From Diphasiastrum complanatum (Eukaryota; Streptophyta; Lycopodiopsida; Lycopodiales; Lycopodiaceae), in assembly GCA_029204225.1 (NCBI GenBank), contig CM055096.1, positions 33,335,209 to 33,399,208 of the forward strand: a DNA stretch of 64,000 nucleotides, in the 5' to 3' direction. Below the pieces are notes generated by a model, which ran no database searches, had not been told where the DNA came from, and saw only the letters and a program-made list of their open reading frames with translations. Shown piece after piece: positions 1 through 13,800 of this stretch (the first letter of the stretch is position 1; every line of letters begins with the position of its first letter). Both the position numbers and the translations under genes were made by a program.

Positions 1-1190
1 TATAGCTTCCAAAATGTCATTTGGACACTTGCCCCCAAACTTGACCTAATATAAAAACTTCTAGATACTTCATCAAAAACCTATGAAATCTAGTCTAGAT
101 GCAATGTACCTATATAGCCAATTAGAATGGGTCCAAATTCTGACCTCGTCCACTTATCTACTTGCCAAAATTAATAAAACCACTATTTAGACCCTTACTG
201 ACAAGTATGAATCTATTTCTACGTTGACCTCCAAAAAGGCCAATAAACCAACAAAACTAAACAAAACTAGCTGACAATTTTTTCACACTCCCTCTTCAAC
301 TAGTTTTATCACACAACTTTGATCCATCTTAAGAATGATTTCATCCTAAGTATAGACCTCCTTTATATGTTTTTATAGTAACTTCCATAATTGATATAGA
401 GAATAGTATCCAAATTGGATGTTTCACTATTTCTTACATCAATTTTACACATTAAGATGTAACTAGAACATGAAGAACCAAATAGAATGTAAATGTAATG
501 ATTCCTCCATGCTTCAAACTTTGAACTCTCTGAAAAATAATAGTAACCAAACAATAAATGATAGTTATCATCCAATGCTTGCATGTCTCCTCCATTTTTG
601 TCCCTTCTTTGATATGTATCCTCCATGAAAATCAATGAACAAGCCTCATCTCCATCTTGCCATAAGATATCATCAATACTTGATGACTTGATCATGATAT
701 GAGTGATAAATGAGCCTCCAATAGATTCATTTCCATCAGCAAATCCAGCCAAGAATTCTAGTACAATTTCAACAACAAATATTGCAAGACAATGTAGCTA
801 GTTTCACCATATCTTTGTAGGAAAAATAGTAATTATTCTTTCACAGAGAACACGATGCAAGTTTGAATAAATCAAACTAATATCAGTATCTTCAATCGAA
901 ATTGTATCTGATCTATGTACTAATAGAACAGTATTAGTTCTGATTGAAATATGTGTGTGAAAATTATATGCGGGAAGTAAGTGACAACCTAAGACAATTT
1001 AGACAATAAGAAACTATTGATCAAAAATGAATTTCTATAACTCTGAATCTGACTTCATCAATATACATCTCTTGTTATCTTATCTCGCTATTGTGTCTCT
1101 GATTGAGTGAGTGTGATACAACGAGTAGGTGCAAGAACCGCATACTCATCTAGACGGGTATCAACAAAATCAGCTAGTGAGTATACAATA
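1..1190. other. No recognised gene; AT-rich flank
   Basis: No family I recognise. The longest open frame is a 129-residue minus-strand frame (752-363) of acidic, Ser/Tyr-rich composition with no motif; I do not accept it as a gene. The region lies beyond the gag end of the neighbouring gypsy fossil and may be degraded internal sequence of that element. Confidence 0.4.
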
Positions 1191-1305
1191 GGACCATCAT
1201 GAAATGTAATAACCGTATGCATATGCAGATCTACTGGAGTAGCCAAAGCATCTGAAACTGTAGACCCATGAATAATATCGAAATAAGGAGCATAGGCGAC
1301 AACAT

Positions 1306-3229
1306 CTATAGCATGGCGCTCGGAACACGAGTAGCATCAAAGTACTCAATAACAATATCAAAGCATGGAACAGCATCATCAATAGGATCATAGCATGCTA
1401 TGTCAGTATCAAGGACCATATCAACCGCAACCAGTATATGTGAATCCGCATCAGTAGGAACTTGTATATGTGACTCTGACTCACTATGGGATACAATGAT
1501 GAGCTCAAGATAGACCAATAACTATCTCAAGTAAATCAGGCAACTCGCTCAAACTGTGTGATATAGGATCCTGAAGGTCAGCGAACTCTGCAGACGTGTA
1601 ACGTCGGACAAAAGCAGGTCGAGGGTCCACAATGCAAGGGAACTGGAACTGAAGGGGCAGGTGTAGGACGTGGACATAGCGGGAAAAGCTGAAGCAGAAG
1701 GGATGGGGTCGGGAGAAGCGGGAAGGAAGGGTGTCAGAGTACTTGTGTTGTAAAGTACTGGCAAGAGACATCGCCTCAACAAGTGTGGGAGGACGGATTG
1801 AAGAAACATCGTAACGTAAGGCACCACGAAGCCCAGCAATGTAACGAGAAATAAGCTCAGTGGGCGGTAGATCATGTGAAAGATAAGAAAGCTCCATAAA
1901 CTGATCTGTATAAAAAGCAAGGTCATTGGTCTGAGTGAGACTACGGAATGTATCACGTTGGCGGTCGAGCCACTGAGGATCAATCATAGCATGACGGAGG
2001 TCACGGCGAAAGGTATGCCATATATGCAGCCCTTCCCCATCAAGATCAGCTAGATAAACTTGCCACCACATGGCGGCGCGTCCATCTAAGTGTAAAGAGC
2101 CAACTGGATCTTCTGAAGATCAGTCTTAGGGTAGATCTGAAAATATGTGTCAAGCTTAGCAAACCAATTCTCTAATAAGTTCCCGTCAGAGAAACCGGAA
2201 TAGGTAGCAAGTTGTACCCTATCACAAAAATCTCGAGCAAAGTGTGGGTCAGGAACTGGGGGACGTGGAAAGAAACCAGGAGGTGGATTAGGTGGAATGA
2301 ACGGTCCACCACCAGGCTAACTAGGAGAAGAAGATGGAAATCCAAATGGAGGGGGAGTCCCAAATGAAGGAAAGACAGGAGCTTTTCCAGGACCATGAGG
2401 CTGTAAAGAATCAATCTGTGACTGCATAGTAGGAAAGCCGATCATAACTGTATTGAAGCGAAGAACGAGGCCAGAAAGGGTTTTCATCCATGCGCCGAAA
2501 CTGATCGAATAAGTTTTCCTGAACAGTTTCACTCGGGGTAGGTGAATGTGCCATAATGATAGTGGAAGGAATAGACGAAAACTTGAGGGAGCGGACTCTT
2601 GTCGTCACCCCAAATTAGTCTATTAAAACCAATATTATCACAACTAAGAAAGGGCAACAATCAACAAATGGAAAAAGTGAAAATGAAGGCTGTAAAAATG
2701 CGCTGGACAGCCAGGTGGGAAATGTGAAATTGGAATATCAAACGGAGTCAGAATTCCGTGAAATGTGGTTGAGGATGGGCACTGGAGAGCCTTTTGATAA
2801 ACTATGAAAGATGGCTGGAAACGGATAAAATAATAGTAATGAACCCGCTCTGATACCATGTTGGGGATTGCTAGCAGAAGCATGTTGTGTAATGCGAAAC
2901 TGCATGAACTAGATAAGCTAATACGAATCACAGACAATGCAACAATCAATCAGATACATATATCGAACATTGCTGGAAGAACAGAACATCTTTTGTATTT
3001 TCTTTTCTTAGAATGAGTCCACAGTGCGGCGCCACACTTCTCTTACACTTCTCTCTCTTTTTTGTCTCTCTATTCATCTCTATATCTTTTAATTTATGTT
3101 CCCATACTTATATTCCACTAAAGGGAATAAAAAGATGAGATAGCTAGTCATTACAAGAGAGGTTTTACGTTAAACTATTAGCTAACTACGTGTTAACTCT
3201 TGTAACGTTGCCTACGACTGAGCATGACA
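1306..3229 (-). mobile_element. Ty3/gypsy-like LTR retrotransposon fossil (LTR, primer site, leader, gag)
   Basis: Read on the minus strand the order is LTR (3229-2859), a primer site at 2858-2847 reading TGGTATCAGAGC (complement of plant initiator Met tRNA), a leader, and a gag region at about 2600-1500. The clearest part is the retrotransposon gag domain at about 2070-1660, with the hallmarks AMWWQVYLADLDG, FRRDLRHAMIDPQW and FYTDQFMELSYL, followed by an acidic stretch to about 1306. No reverse transcriptase or integrase was recognised further on, so the pol side is missing or unrecognisable. The element is broken in several places and looks old. Confidence 0.7.
2859..3229 (-). repeat. 5' LTR of the gypsy-like fossil
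   Basis: On the plus strand the block begins TGTTGGGG at 2859, immediately beside the primer site, and a plausible outer end is CATGACA at 3229, giving TG...CA termini and about 370 bp. No second LTR copy is present in the window, so the outer boundary is inferred from the terminal dinucleotides only. Confidence 0.5.
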
Positions 3230-4263
3230 TTTAATATCTCACGACTGCCAAGCTTCGAATTTGATAATTCGAATCGCTCGATAGTTTGTGCTCAACAGTT
3301 CGTTTCAATGCTTGTAGACATTCGACAATTCGTTGGCTATTCAACCGTTCGATGGTGTGTCTCGAACTATCAGCTGTTCAGGGAATGCGCCGAAAAGGCT
3401 GGTTGAGTTCAACATTTCCAATATTTTCATGGTTATACAAATCAAAACACAACTACATTTTACGTGGCATTCCTTATAGGATCTCTTATGCTTTGAGAAC
3501 TCTAATAGTTTGCTTTTCACATGGCCTATGTTTCTATAGAATGTACATTTAATATTAGGGCAATCACTTGGCATGTAAATTCAATTGTAGATTCAATATA
3601 TGAAAACCGTTCATTCTTCTTGTCGTCTTTCGCCTATTAGGTTTTGTTGTCTCCTTGAGATAATTCATGTCCAAGTTCAAAGATTTTATATTTTCTATGA
3701 GCATATCCATGTAATTCCTACGCAAATCCTTGCATCATATCAAACCCTACTAAACCATAGCAAAATGCTTGTTCTGGAGTGACGAAGATGGTTGCATGAC
3801 TCCAATTCATTCTCTGTACAAAAGCAAGAGAAAATCAAAGATAAGTAAAAAAAAAACAAATTGCAAAATTGCAATTCAAGAATCATGAAACCAGCGAATT
3901 GCGATTCGCTGCATCTTTGACCCAAGATATTGTCTGCTCATTCAAGAGTCTACAATTCCTTTCAGCCAAAACATAAATATACACCGTTGGGTTAAAAAGG
4001 GGTTCATGAAGACTTTGTACAGACCCAAGAGATTTATGTAAAATAAATATCACAGATCCATGCAACAGAAATTTTGGTTTTCCAGATGTCTAACATAGGG
4101 ACACTCACTCGTATTTTGGCCATGTGCCAAAGCATAGCTGGAGTTTCAGAGGGAATTCCCTCACCTCAATATAACCAGCTAAACACATTAAGAAATTTGT
4201 GGAAAGAAGACAAGCCTCCAGAAGTCCAAATTTGGAACTATATGGTTGGGTATGTAGGGAAGA
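3230..4263. other. Intergenic, 3' side of the receptor kinase gene
   Basis: No coding region recognised. Positions 3240-3390 are rich in TTCGA/CGAA motifs, and CGAACTATCAGCTGTTCA near 3362 resembles a motif near 17084 in the copia A LTR. A short block near 3893-3912 (GCGAATTGCGATTCGCTG) resembles the subterminal motif of the GC-rich element at 6245-7019. Confidence 0.4.
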
Positions 4264-4851
4264 TTAAACAGGTCCACTTCTCTGCCCACTTGATACTTGT
4301 GAACTCCTTTCACTATTTTCCAGTGATATATCTGAGATCCCTTCTGCTATGGCATCCATATAAGCATTCATTTTTGCCTTCAGCTTTGTGGATGACAGAT
4401 TTGTAACAATCCTTTTTGTTGGCACTGGTGATTTGGGCTCAACCACACCCTCCAACATTTGCACAGCTCTGCTCATCCTAGGCCGCAAGGTCGGATCCTC
4501 CTGTATGCAGCATAAAGCAACCTCAATTGTTCTTCTAACCTGATCTTCATAAAAATATTGCACTTCCTCCAAAATAAGCTGGTCCACGATATCTAAAGTT
4601 CTTCCCTCCTCCACCATGTGAACAACCCAAGCTGGAAGGTACCACTGCTCAGGTCCCAAGCCCATGTTAATCACCTCTCGACCACATACAAGCTCAAGCA
4701 GCACCATTCCAAAGCTGTAAACATCTACTTTTGCTGTGATACACGAGCACTGCACCCACTCAGGAGCCAGATACCCTGGTGTCCCCCTTGTCTTTGTCAC
4801 AATTCGACTTTGGTTCCTTGATGTAAGCCTTGAAAGTCCAAAATCTGCAAG
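4264..4851 (-). CDS. Receptor kinase exon 7: activation segment, C-lobe and tail
   Basis: The acceptor ATGCTTGCAG is followed in phase 0 by [16 protein letters not shown], then [42 protein letters not shown], and a Ser-rich C-terminal tail ending at a TAA at 4266-4264. The exon has 195 codons plus stop. All late kinase subdomain motifs (DFG, APE, the conserved Arg in RPRMS) are present. Confidence 0.88.
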   Translation of the reverse strand, partial: LADFGLSRLTSRNQSRIVTKTRGTPGYLAPEWVQCSCITAKVDVYSFGMVLLELVCGREVINMGLGPEQWYLPAWVVHMVEEGRTLDIVDQLILEEVQYFYEDQVRRTIEVALCCIQEDPTLRPRMSRAVQMLEGVVEPKSPVPTKRIVTNLSSTKLKAKMNAYMDAIAEGISDISLENSERSSQVSSGQRSGPV

Positions 4852-7800
4852 CTGCAAGCATTTGGGCATCAGGCCACATGATCCCTACAGCGTTTTGATT
4901 TATTATTACAGTATCTTCCTAGATGTAATGTATTTTGACATTCCGCAACATTATCATCTCAAAGAAACACCATATATGATTTGCTAAAGACAATGAGAAA
5001 TGATTGAATTGATTATTGGCGCATAGCATGAAGTGAATAAAGCTCCCCACTTGTTGCTCATGTGTTGGTGCACTGAATGCGTCACATTCTTTTGAAAACA
5101 TTCTCTTTGGCTTCTAGAAGATAATTTGCAGCTATCTATCACTAGAATGTCATTGTAAGCTTTCCTAAAATTTTGCTGTACATAATCAGAAAAAGACTCT
5201 GTTGCAACAGATGGCAGCCACCAAATTGCTATTGCAAACCTCTAAACATATATAAAGTGAAACCAAATGACAACATGAGTTTTGAAATAGATGCAGCACG
5301 TTGGAATATGCTACCGAAGGTAAGACTCGACATACATAAAGTAACGCAAAGTGTTTTTAACCTGCAACAATAAGTGAGTATTCCATAAGTGCCTTAAAAT
5401 GAGGTCAGAAAATTTTAATATTAATACAGGTCACACCCACAACTAAGTTCATGACAGTATAAAATTGCCGGCCGCTACTATTCTGGAATATTCAGTCCTA
5501 GATTTTTTTCTCTTATATGTTCTCATTTATGCAGCTGATTGGAGTCGAAACTCAGTCCAAGGTTTGAAACACATCTTCATTCAATTGCGAAAATGCCAGA
5601 TCTTCTAAACAGCTCTTCAAGAGTGCAAGATCATAGAACTTAGCCAATCAGAAGAAATGTACTACCTTTTCACAAATTGATAAACAACTCTATGAAGTTC
5701 CTTTCAAATGTTTATAAAAAGACGTACTTTTGGAGTGAAATCATCATCCAGTAGTATGTTCTCTGGTTTCACATCAAGATGGATAATGGGTTGTGAGCAC
5801 TCTTCATGAAGATATGTCAATCCACGGGCTGTGCCAACTGCAATACTGAACCTCACTGGCCAATCAAGCTTTCCACGTTTCCCTTTTTCACACAAAGCAG
5901 AGTATCGTTAAAATTGAAACGTTTGAAATCTAGCAAGAAAAAAAAACCAAGCAGCTGTAAATTGATTGTTGAGTTATCACTTGCTTCACACACAACTTTT
6001 GAGTACACCCATATAATATTGTTTCGAACTATTCTAACTGATATTCTAAATTTTAAACAGCTTCATTCTTTTAAGAATGGTTATGAGGAAACAGATTTCC
6101 CCAGCTTGTTTCATGGGGAGACATATTTCTCCAAACTCTTATCTTTGCCAACTGTGTTACGGGTGAAACGTAACAGAAGACATCATTTTTCTGAAGGCCA
6201 AATTTGACAATTTCTACGACTCTTGTTGATTTCACTTTAGCTGACATAGTTGCAGCAAATCGCGATTCGCTGGGTCTGCAATTCGCGGGTCGCGATTCGC
6301 GACCCAAAATCGAAAAAAATAAATAAATAAATAAATTGGAAAAATAGCTTATTCCTGAAATTTTTTTAGGGGATCAATGGTCAAACCAGCGTTTTGCCTC
6401 TCAGAAGTGCAGTAGATGAGGCACAAACAGATCGTATTTTCAGTAGCTATCCGGTTGTCATTTGCTCTGGTTTTCAGTAAATGTTAATGCTACAGTTTGG
6501 ACTATCAGCTGTATGGATGATGATCACTTTTGCAATTGGTTCACTTGAGATGTGAGTGCAATGTACATACAGTTGGGGGCATAAATATCGGGCCTTTCTC
6601 GGCGCGCATTTGGACCCCATTCTTATCTACAGGGGGGCGGTGGCATTTTTAGCTACAGTGTCTATATAGCCGGAAGCTCTAGGGGGTTCGGGGGGCAGTA
6701 GCCCCCCGGGAAACGGGGGGTTCGGGGGGGGGTAGCCCCTTGAGAAACAGGGGGTCCACCCCCCGGTGGGGGGTTTGGGGGGCGTTGCCCCCCAATGATT
6801 TGGCCTTCCAACTCCCCGAGTGAAAACACACTTTTTGGTGTTTCGCACCCGAAACAGTCGGCAAACTACACAATCATAATCCCCTCGATCAGAGCTTTCA
6901 TCTGATACCCATATTGCCTAAAAAAATTTCAAAAAAAAAAAAAATTTGATTCTACACAATTCTAGGAAAATCCCGAATCGCGAATCGGAATCGCGATTCA
7001 GAATCGCGCTCCAACTATGCTTCAGCATAATTTCTCTTTTCCGCATGCGCTACAGCAATTAGCTCGCACTAGTTTGCTTTTGTGACGACATGGTGTTTCC
7101 CATATCCAATTTCCCATTTATCATTTCCCATTTAATCAGGGTTATTTTTACCCTGGGAACAAACTCACAAATGTGTGCACATGCATCTAAACGCAAAATA
7201 GTTGAATCCTGGACCCTGGTGCATGACTGTTAATAAGCAGCATCTATATCAACTGTATGGCAGTGAAAGAAAAATCCCAGAAACATGTTCATTAGAGAAC
7301 ACAACCACAGAGAGGGAGATTTGGGTGGGAGTGGGGGGGGGGGGGGAGTCTCCAAGTTCGATCATCTGTATGTGAAATGAGATGATAAGTGGAATCTTCA
7401 TTTGACCTAGGCAATGAGTTTCAGCCAACACTGGAAACTAAAAAAATACTAGGAGGAATTGAAAGAGAATCGCAAAATTACAACCTGGTTTTAACAATTT
7501 TTGCCTGTACAAAACTTGAGTTTATACCTGATAACGAACTTACAAAAGCCATTCCAGTAAAAAAGTGCAAAACCTAAAATTACCTGATGGTCTAAAAATC
7601 CACTTATCAAGAGAACTATTAGGCATGAAGTCATATACGAGGATGCGATGAGTTTTCTCTGAACAAAAGCCCCTTAAGCTCATAACATTCATATGTTGAG
7701 TTGTAGCCATCATAACAACTTCCGCTTTAAACTCTTTCTCCCCTTGGTTCATTGATCGATCCAAGACTTTAACAGCAACTTTGCTACCATCCTTGAACTC

Positions 7801-10800
7801 ACCATTATAGACCAAGCCGAAACCACCATCCCCAAGGATGTGATTGAAGTTGTTTGTGATTTTTCGCAGTGTGCGAAAGGAAATTTCTTCGGGTAAAGAA
7901 GCTCTCAGAGTTGCCCGAACGGATCTTTGCTTGATAGTCTCGTTCGTGATAGCTTCTCTTCCTCGTTTTTCGATGCACAACAATGCAAGAAGTCCCAGAC
8001 AAGCAACTCCAAGTAAAGCAGCGATTAAAATCAGGGCTGAGCACTGTGCAACGCAAAAAAACGTTATCACATGTCAACACTCTACTGCTGAAATAGAAGA
8101 GCATTGGTTATTCGAATCCTTGATCTATTGTAAGAAACTCTCAGATGAAGATGTAAATACAAAGAAGAAAAGCCATAGCAAGCATATGAGCATCAAACAA
8201 ACAAATGTGGGAGCTCCTCCAATGCTCCCAGTTTGACTCCCATGAGTTGATTCGATTCGCTTAGAAGTCTCTGAAATTCCTTTCTTTAACAACGAACTTT
8301 TCTAGGGAATCACGACAAAAATTAGGAAATATCATCTTGCTCTTGCTTGATGATAAGAAGTAGTTCAGAACATACAAATCTACTGTACTCCAAAACCAAT
8401 TGTTGAATGCTTTCACATTCCCTCAGCCCGACATGGTTGAACAAGTACATAACTACCAGTACATTATCTCCAACAAAAGTTAAAATTCCTTGCTTTAACT
8501 TTTCCAAATATCTATATTGATTTTTTAAAATGCTGATACCTCAATACCCGCCCTTCAAAATGAACACCCTCCTAGTACATCTGTTTTGCCCTCTTAAGCA
8601 TGATAACTGATTAAAAAAAAACTTGCATTGATAGGGTCCTATCCACTTGGATCTGAACTTCGATACCTTGTATGCAGTCTTCACTCAATATATCCTGCTG
8701 TAAATATCATAATAGTTAAACTCAGAGTTTTGTATCAAAGCAGAAAGTTAAAAGCAGTGTGGATTAACTCCTCATGACTATGCATTTTGGATCCAGATTC
8801 AAGCCCTCAAGAGTCCAAAATGATTTGAATGATTTGCAATTCAAATCATTTCACAATTCAAAGCCCTCAAAACTGATGTTCAAAAAATCAGCTGCTTTTG
8901 CACAGCCAGCCAAGAGTGCTCAAGATTCTGTTCAATATTTTGGCTTTGAGTTGGAGTGATGTTATGTACATGGTTAGGAAAATAACGGCTAACTTGAGAT
9001 GATAAACTCTTGCTATGAGGTGGGATGTTGATGTAGATCTATCAGTATTTTTGTGACAAGTGTTGATGTGCACGTGTAGATGTGCACGACTACCATGTAT
9101 TGTGGGCCTAGGCATTCACAATCCTTCAAGAGGGTTGTGAATACAATCCTACATGTAATCTATATATATATATACATGGGGGTCCGGGCCGGAATGCCCG
9201 CGTCCGCGTCCGCGTCCAACGCCCGGACCCGGTACACCCAGCGCCACCGCCCCCATCCCCACTGTCGCATCCGCACCCGCCACCGCCACCGCCTCCGCCT
9301 CCGCCACAGCCACCATAACCCCTCCGCCAGTACTCCCCATGGATCCACAGCCTCCACTACTGCACGTACGCCTGTGTCATCACTGTCAGATCTGCACGGC
9401 CCGTCCACATCCTCCGCTTCCGCACCTGCACCTATGCCACCACCTCCAGATCCGCATCGTCCATCCACATCCTCCCAGCCATCCACATCCCGAGGCACCA
9501 GACAGATGTCCATGTCGGGATCTTTCAGAGAGGGGCAGAACAGAGAGGCCACCAGGACCATAGCACAGATGTTCTATGACCTGAACCTCCCCTTTATCAT
9601 GGCATCATCCCGCATCTTTCGAGAGGCTATCTCGAAAGTTGCAGTCTGCGAGCCCGGCTACACACCACCCACAACCGACGCACTACGAGGCCCTTTGCTC
9701 CAGGACCGGGTTGCATCAGTCAGAGAGAGACTGGCCGCACTACATGAGGCTTGGAATAGATACGGCTATTCCATCATGGTTGATGGGTGGACTGATCGTC
9801 GCAGACGTCCACTCATCAACGTGATTATTTCTAGTTGTTGCGCAACATCGACGCCTCCGAGGCAGGAAAGTGCATTCGGCCGAGTACATTTTACGGCATC
9901 ATTCGCGCAGCGATAGAGGAGGTCGGGCCACAGCGCGTTGTCCAGTTATAATCTTCTTTCATTAGTTGCTTGGTCATTTACTGCTTAATGTTGATGCGTA
10001 GTTTTCGATTGATTGCAATGTGTTTCCAAGCTGTGAACTGATCGTGTGAACGTATCGCGAACGGTTGTGACAGACAATGCGTCCAACTGTCGCGGTATGG
10101 GGGAGCTTCTTATGGCAGACTACCCCTCCATTGTGTGGACTCCATGTGCCGCACACTCACTGGACCTCCTCCTGCATTCCATCGGGCGCCTACCTTGGGT
10201 CAGTGAGATTCTCACGAGGGCACTTGCGGTTGTGGACTTCGTCACATGCAAGCACCGCATGACTGCCCTTTTCCGCACATTCAGCAGGTAAGCTGCTACT
10301 TATTTTTTGGCTCGTTCAAGATGCTTCTTTTTTTTTTTGCTCGTTTCATGTGTGTCTCTCATTCCGTTTGTCAATGCAGGCTCGACTTGAAGAAGCCCGC
10401 TCGCACCCGCTTCGCCTACAAGTTCATCATGCTTGAGCGGCTACACAAGCTCAAGGGTGATTTGCGGCACATGGCTACTTCTGCAAAGTTCACCGCCATG
10501 GACCTATCCACGACCCCAGAGGGCTTGGCCTTCCATGACATCTTATTCATGGAGCCTTTCTGGGTGGATATGCAGCAGCTGATGGACGTCATGCGCCCCA
10601 TCTACTCTGTTCAGAGGCTCGTTGATCGCGAGGGGTGCACGATGGGCCTCATTTACGAGTTCATGGACCGCATAGGCGAGTCTCTCCAGCGTTCTGAGCT
10701 GGACCCTGCCAGGTATAACTTTTTTCCGTCTCACCGTCCTTACTTCCATTTCGCACTCTCTTTCGTCTTGCTGCCGCAACACGATGGTATGTAATTGTTG

Positions 10801-13800
10801 CCTCCACATGGTTTGGTCCACAGGTTGGAGCCTATCAGGCACTTGTGGCAGCGACGATGAGACAAGTTTCACTGGCCCATTCACAGTGTGGCCCACATAC
10901 TGCATCCGCTGTTTCAGAGCGAGAGGCAGTACGACGATGCAGAGCTGCGTGCGGACTGGTTCTTGTACATTCGCCTCCTCAGCAGTGACACTGTTATCCG
11001 TAGCAGGCTCGAGGAGCAGACGAACCGCATTCCAGTTCACTTGAGCTTCATCAGTCATGAAGCCTCTAAATGTCACACGTCCTAAGTGTCCAGACATTAA
11101 AAAAACAAGTATGTTGCCCCATTGAGACTTGTGTTAGATTAAGATCGTGTTAGGAGAGCTCAGTTACAGGTAAACTCTTGCTCTGTCTCACGTTGTCGTT
11201 CGCTCAATTTCCCTGCGCGGGCTCAAGTGTACTCAAGCATATCGCTGCTCAACTGCAGGCACTCTCTGGGGCAAGTCTCTCCATCTGTACAAGGGCACTG
11301 TCCCTTACGCAGGCAAGCTGTGGATGTTGGTCGAAAACTAAGCAGAGGACCAGAAAAGAGAACTCCGAGGTAAGTGCAAGAGGCAACTATCTCCAACTGT
11401 TGTCCATCATAATAAAAAGTATCGTCCCGCATATCTGAGGTGACCATCCTGTACCGTCTCTGAGTCTAGCAAGAACCCTCTCATATAAGGTGGTAATAGA
11501 AGCAATAACCTCCTGTGAAAAGCCAAGTGAGACCAGGCGTTGAAGCAAAAGATGTCTAGGTACAGAGTCAAAAGCTTTGCGGAAATCTACAAAGAAACAA
11601 TAAATCCGTTGCTTACGATGCTTAGCCTCCTCAATGATGAACCGTAGTAGAATAACCAGTCCTGAAACCTGCCTGTCCAAGAGCATGTAAACCATCCGCT
11701 TCTGCTTTTGAGCTAACAATAGACTGCAGGATCGAGCCAAAAAGCTTAGCCATGATATGACTAATCATAATAGTACGGTAATTTTCCACGTTCATTGGAT
11801 CACCGGCTTTAAGTATAAGGTGGAGCAGGTTAGTGCACCAGGCAGTAGGGAAACCAAACACCACATTGTGCATTGACACGATTTCCAGATTAGGAAGAGC
11901 ATCTATTACCTCAACACTGGCTCCAACTGAGGCGTTTCCGACTAATCCCTTTATCTTTTCTGCGTTTTTTTTGAAAAAAAACTATTTTGTCATCAGCCTC
12001 CCATAACTTTAAGATTGTGAACCTGGATCCAATGGCATCAATCGTGTGAACAGGCTGTAGAGCACGCGGGCGTGGTCAAGACGTCGAGACAGGGAGAAGC
12101 AGGGTGTGTGTGCAGGCTATAGAGCGCGACAGGGAGGAGCGAGCATGGCCGAGACAAGGAGGAGCAGGGCGGGCCGTGACTGGAAGAGACAAGGTAGGGA
12201 GGGTGAAGGATGAGTCATTGAGTTGGAGATCGAGATGGAGATGGTGAGGCAGGGTGGGGTTTGTTAACAAACAAATAATTTTGATTTTTTGTTCTGGGAT
12301 TCTAGGCCCGTCGAGCCAGTCGGATTCAGTAAAACATAGTCAAAACCTCAGACGGGAGATTTCCACAGGTTCGTGGGCTCGACATGAACCCACGAGATCA
12401 TTTGCAGCTCAATTCCGACGCTGTTTGTCTGGACACGCCCTTTCTGCCCGGGGGATGCCACTAAATGGACTACTTTTCAGCATCCTCGAGAACCGGTTCA
12501 GTGTTGTCGAATGAAGTCCGTTTTTCAGACTGTCTGTTTTGTCCTATGCTGCATGCCGATACAAACCTACAGCACTAAACTGGACTCCAAACGGTTCAGT
12601 ACTCATAGTGAAACGTGCGTCCAAATCAGAAACCCTAAACATAGTTCTGGGATTCTAGGCCCATCGAGCCAGGAATTGGTCGGATTCAGTCAAAAACAGT
12701 CAAAACCTCGGATGGGAGGTGTCCACAAGTTCGTGGGCTCGACACAAACTTATAGGACCATTTGCAGCTCAATTCTGACGGTGCTTGTCTGGAAACACCC
12801 TTTCTGTTGGGGGGGAATGCCACTAAATGGACTACTTTTTAGCATCCCTGAGAACCGGTCCAGTGTCGCCGAACGAAGTCTGTTTTTCAGACGAATTGTT
12901 CCGTCCTGTGCTGCACGCCGAGACGAACCCACAGGACTAGACCAGGCTCCAAACTGTTTAGTACTCATAGCGAAACATGCGTCCGAACAAGAAACCCTAA
13001 ACACGATTTTGAGAATCTAGGTCCACTAAGCCAGAAATTGATCGGATTCAGTAAAAATCGGTCAGAAATTTGGACGGGAGGTGTCCACAGGTTCGTGGGC
13101 TCAACACGAACCCACAAGACTATTTGCAGGTCAATTTTGATGCCGTTTGTCCAGAAACGCCATTTTTGTTGGGGGGAATGCCACTAAATGGACTGCTTTC
13201 CAACATCTCTGAGAACTGATCCAATGTCGCCGAACGGAGTCCAATTTCTAGGCCGTCTGTGCCGTCTTGTGCTGCACACCAAGACGAACCCACAGGACTA
13301 AAACGGACTCCAAACGATTCAATACTCACACGAAACGTGCGTCCGAACCAGAAACCCTAAACGCAATTCTGGGATTCTAGGCCCGTTGAGCCAAGAATTG
13401 GTCGGATTCAGTAGAAAACAGTCAAAACCTCGGACGGGAGGTGTCCACAGCTTCGTGGGCTCGGCACAAATCCACAAAACCATTTGCAGCTCAATTCCGA
13501 CGTCGTTTGTCCATAAACGCCCTTTCTGCCGGGGGGAATCCCACTAAATGGACTATTTTTCAGCATCCTCAAGAATTGGTTCAGTGTTGCCGAACGAAGT
13601 TCGTTTTTCAGACTGTCTGTTCCATCCTGTGCTGCACGTCGAGACGAACCCACAGGACTAAACCGGGCTCCAAACGGTTCAGTACTCACAGCGCAACGTG
13701 CGTCCAAACCAGAAACCCTAAATGCAGTCCTGGGATTCTAGGCCCATCGAGCCATAAATTGGTCGGATTCAGTAAAAAACAGTCAGAACTTCGAACGGGA

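Noticed and set aside
6627-6873. Pro/Gly-rich frames around the G-run block
   Set aside because: Composition artefact of the G-rich minisatellite.
9149-9561. Minus-strand Gly/Ala/Asp-rich frames
   Set aside because: Shadow of the low-complexity, CCGCC-rich N-terminus of the hAT transposase.
12750-13707. Similar ~100-residue frames on both strands (for example with [11 protein letters not shown])
   Set aside because: They recur because the satellite monomer is repeated; frames are open on both strands and are not conserved at stops, so they are not a gene family.
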